64,000 nt of DNA, taken from assembly GCF_026168105.1 (NCBI RefSeq), contig NZ_LBMW01000006.1, forward strand, positions 62,001-126,000. The letters run 5' to 3'. Numbering within the stretch: position 1 is the stretch's first letter; the number at the start of each line of letters is the position of its first letter. The position numbers and the translations under genes were made by a program. Source of the stretch: Streptomyces hygroscopicus (GTDB lineage Bacteria > Actinomycetota > Actinomycetes > Streptomycetales > Streptomycetaceae). The notes below the pieces were generated by a model. That model was not told the DNA's origin, made no database searches, and saw only the letters and a list, made by a program, of their open reading frames with translations. Below are positions 62,373-64,000 of this stretch, in pieces.

Positions 62373-63639
62373 CGGCGGCCCCCTCGTCCTCCAGATGGAA
62401 CTCCGTCTCGCGCCAGTCGTCCGGCAGCATGTGGTCGAGTACGTCGTCCACGGTCACCGCGCCGAGCAGTGAGCCGGACTCGTCGACAACGGGAGCGGCG
62501 ACCATGTCGTAGGCCGCGAAGAACCCGGCCACCACGGGCAGCGGGGCGTCCGGGGCCAGCGGCTGCAGATCGTCGTCGAGGATCGAGCTGACGAGCGTGT
62601 ACGGCGGGTCGCGCAGCAGCCGCTGGAAGTGCACGGTACCCAGGTACTTGCCGGTCGGCGTCTCGTCCGGCGGCCTGCAGACGTACACCTGGGCGGCGAG
62701 CGCGGGGGACAGGTCGGCGTTGCGTACCCGCGCGAGCGCGTCGGCGACGGTGGCGTCGGGCCGCAGCACGATCGGCTCGGTGGTCATCAGGCCGCCCGCT
62801 GTCTTCTCCTCGTATGCCATCAGACGGCGCATGTCGGCCGCGTCGGAGGGCTGCATCAGGCTCAGCAGCCGTTCCTTCTCGTCCTCCGGCAGCTCGGCGA
62901 GCAGGTCGGCGGCGTCATCGGGGTCCATCGCCTCCAGGACGTCCGCGGCGCGCTCCTCCTGGAGCTTGCCGAGGATCTCGATCTGGTCGTCCTCGGGCAG
63001 TTCCTCGAGTACATCGGCGAGCCGGTCGTCGTCGAGGGCGGCGGCGACCTCCGCGCGGCGCTTGGCGGAAAGGTGGTGCAGGACGTTGGCGAGGTCGGCG
63101 GGCCGGAGCTGTTCGAAGGTGGCCAGCAGGCTCTCGGCGCCCTGTCCGTGCTCCTCCAGGGAGAACCCGGTGACGGCGGACCACTCGACCAGCATCGTCT
63201 CGCCCTTGCGCCGAAAGGCCCCGCCCTTCCCCTTGCGTACGAGGATCCGGTCGACCTCCCAGTCCCGGCGGGCGGGCAGCTGCTGCACGGAGAGGTCCCG
63301 GACGGTGACCTCCTCGTCGGTCTCGACGAGCTTGACGCGCCGGTCGAGGAGTTCCCCGAAGACGAGCCGCTCGGTGGGCCGCTGTTCGAAGCGGCGGACG
63401 TTCAGCACGCCTGTGGTGATGACCTGGCCGGACTCGATGCCGGTCACCCGGGTCATGGGCAGGAAGATACGGCGGCGGGTGACGAGCTCGACGACCAGGC
63501 CGAGCAGTCGCGGGGGCCGACGCCCCACGCGCAGCATGACGACCAGGTCGCGCACGCGTCCCACCTGGTCGCCGTTGGGGTCGAAGACGGCGACGCCGGA
63601 CAGGTGCGAGACGAAGATGCGAGGGGCGCTTGCCGCCAT
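62362..63639 (-). CDS. MgtE-N/CBS-domain protein without transporter domain
   Basis: 425 aa from ATG 63639. It begins with a PRC-barrel-like region (about residues 5-140; GDQVGRVRDLVVMLRVG). An MgtE N-terminal superhelical domain follows (LRPADLANVLHHLSAKRRAEVAAALDDDRLADVLEELPEDDQ), then two CBS motifs (LMTTEPIVLRPDATVADALARVR and LPVVAGFFAAYDMVAAPVVDESGSLLGAVTVDDVLDHML). The five-helix Mg2+ channel of MgtE is missing and no membrane segment is seen. It looks like a detached Mg2+-sensing module that might control a partner, possibly the DUF1003 protein. That pairing is inferred from gene overlap. Confidence 0.85.
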   Translation of the reverse strand: MAASAPRIFVSHLSGVAVFDPNGDQVGRVRDLVVMLRVGRRPPRLLGLVVELVTRRRIFLPMTRVTGIESGQVITTGVLNVRRFEQRPTERLVFGELLDRRVKLVETDEEVTVRDLSVQQLPARRDWEVDRILVRKGKGGAFRRKGETMLVEWSAVTGFSLEEHGQGAESLLATFEQLRPADLANVLHHLSAKRRAEVAAALDDDRLADVLEELPEDDQIEILGKLQEERAADVLEAMDPDDAADLLAELPEDEKERLLSLMQPSDAADMRRLMAYEEKTAGGLMTTEPIVLRPDATVADALARVRNADLSPALAAQVYVCRPPDETPTGKYLGTVHFQRLLRDPPYTLVSSILDDDLQPLAPDAPLPVVAGFFAAYDMVAAPVVDESGSLLGAVTVDDVLDHMLPDDWRETEFHLEDEGAADGA

Positions 63640-63813
63640 GCGCGCGCCTCCTGTTCCTACCGTTTTGTCCGCTCGCGTGGGCTTCAGGCTAGCCCGTCCT
63701 GGTGCGGTACGCCCTGGCGAGAAGCGCGGACGGACTGACTCCGGAAGGCCTCGTGTGCACCGGTACGCTGCCGTACGCCGATGAGGACACTCGCATGAGA
63801 GGCAGCCCCACTC
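63640..63813. promoter_or_regulatory. Divergent promoter region at the right edge
   Basis: 174 bp between the leftward MgtE-N/CBS operon and the rightward lipoprotein gene. Promoters for both should be here; none could be placed with confidence. GAGAGG upstream of 63814 is a weak ribosome site. Confidence 0.3.
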
Positions 63814-64000
63814 GTGACTGCAATTCCCCAGGGCCGTACCCGCAGGGCCGCAGTGGTGAGCGCGATGTGCGCGCTGGTCGTGACGGGCGCGGGGCTGACG
63901 GGGTGCAGCAGCGGCGACCCGGACGCCGGGACGAACGGCTTGGCGAAGCTGCCGGCCGACAAGATCCAGAGCCGGACCCGTGAGGCGGCCAAGGCGGCGT
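63814..64000 (+). CDS. Lipoprotein, 3' partial
   Basis: GTG 63814 opens a frame that runs off the window after 62 codons. The signal peptide has an RTRRA basic start, a hydrophobic core (VVSAMCALVVTGAGLT) and a lipobox ending LTGC (the Cys followed by SSG). After the linker comes LAKLPADKIQSRTREAAKAA, like the beginning of LprG/LppX-type or similar actinobacterial lipoproteins. The family cannot be fixed from this fragment. Confidence 0.75.
   Translation, partial: MTAIPQGRTRRAAVVSAMCALVVTGAGLTGCSSGDPDAGTNGLAKLPADKIQSRTREAAKAA

Overview
The window is about 71% GC and carries several hallmarks of a Streptomyces chromosome. These are GTG/TTG starts with AGGAGG-type ribosome sites, third-position G/C in almost every codon, mycothiol biosynthesis (mshB), a BldK-type peptide transporter beside typA, and the sigE/anti-sigma/htrA/tatB block shared with mycobacteria. 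Gene order from typA to the right edge resembles the S. coelicolor SCO51xx region as I remember it. I saw no tRNA, rRNA, CRISPR array, transposase or phage gene. Most of the window is core chromosome; the accessory part is the peptide-transporter block in the middle.

Left part (1-11.6 kb). The 3' end of a SpoIIE-type phosphatase/HATPase regulator converges on a coiled-coil membrane protein that looks like a TPM-family protein without its TPM domain. Next to these lies a leftward operon of a 95-aa protein and a three-subunit succinate dehydrogenase/fumarate reductase (anchor, flavoprotein, iron-sulfur). An orphan family-5 solute-binding lipoprotein of the LpqW type is followed by typA.

Transporter block (11.6-32.5 kb). 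Three complete oligopeptide ABC systems lie side by side. The first, the presumed bldKA-E, points right and is preceded by a 17-codon leader peptide. The second points left and has the same gene order (permease, binding protein, permease, two ATPases). The third points right with a different order (binding protein first). Between the first and second are a methyltransferase with a probable C-terminal frameshift and a DinB-like gene. The OppF-type ATPase genes of systems one and two share long, nearly identical DNA tracts in inverted orientation, which suggests gene conversion.

Middle part (32.5-51.5 kb). This holds an S9 peptidase, a small membrane protein, mshB with a co-translated membrane protein, a collagen-like/PG-binding membrane protein, an ABC-2 efflux pair translationally coupled to a NarL-type two-component system, SirB1-like and GNAT genes, a 7Fe ferredoxin, dapC, an Ala-rich secreted protein, a membrane-anchored lysozyme-like protein, dapE, a LOG-family protein and a FolP2-type dihydropteroate synthase homologue. 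dapC and dapE supply two steps of lysine/diaminopimelate synthesis.

Right part (51.5-64 kb). A DivIVA-like membrane protein, tag, an enoyl-CoA hydratase and a DUF3117 protein precede the envelope-stress locus: an O-methyltransferase (apparent AUU start) divergent from sigE, then the anti-sigma factor, a membrane-anchored HtrA and tatB. A probable ECF promoter lies ahead of sigE. The window ends with a leftward operon (MgtE-N/CBS protein, DUF1003 protein, Mrp ATPase) and the first 62 codons of a lipoprotein. Most convergent gene pairs are separated by strong GC hairpins.
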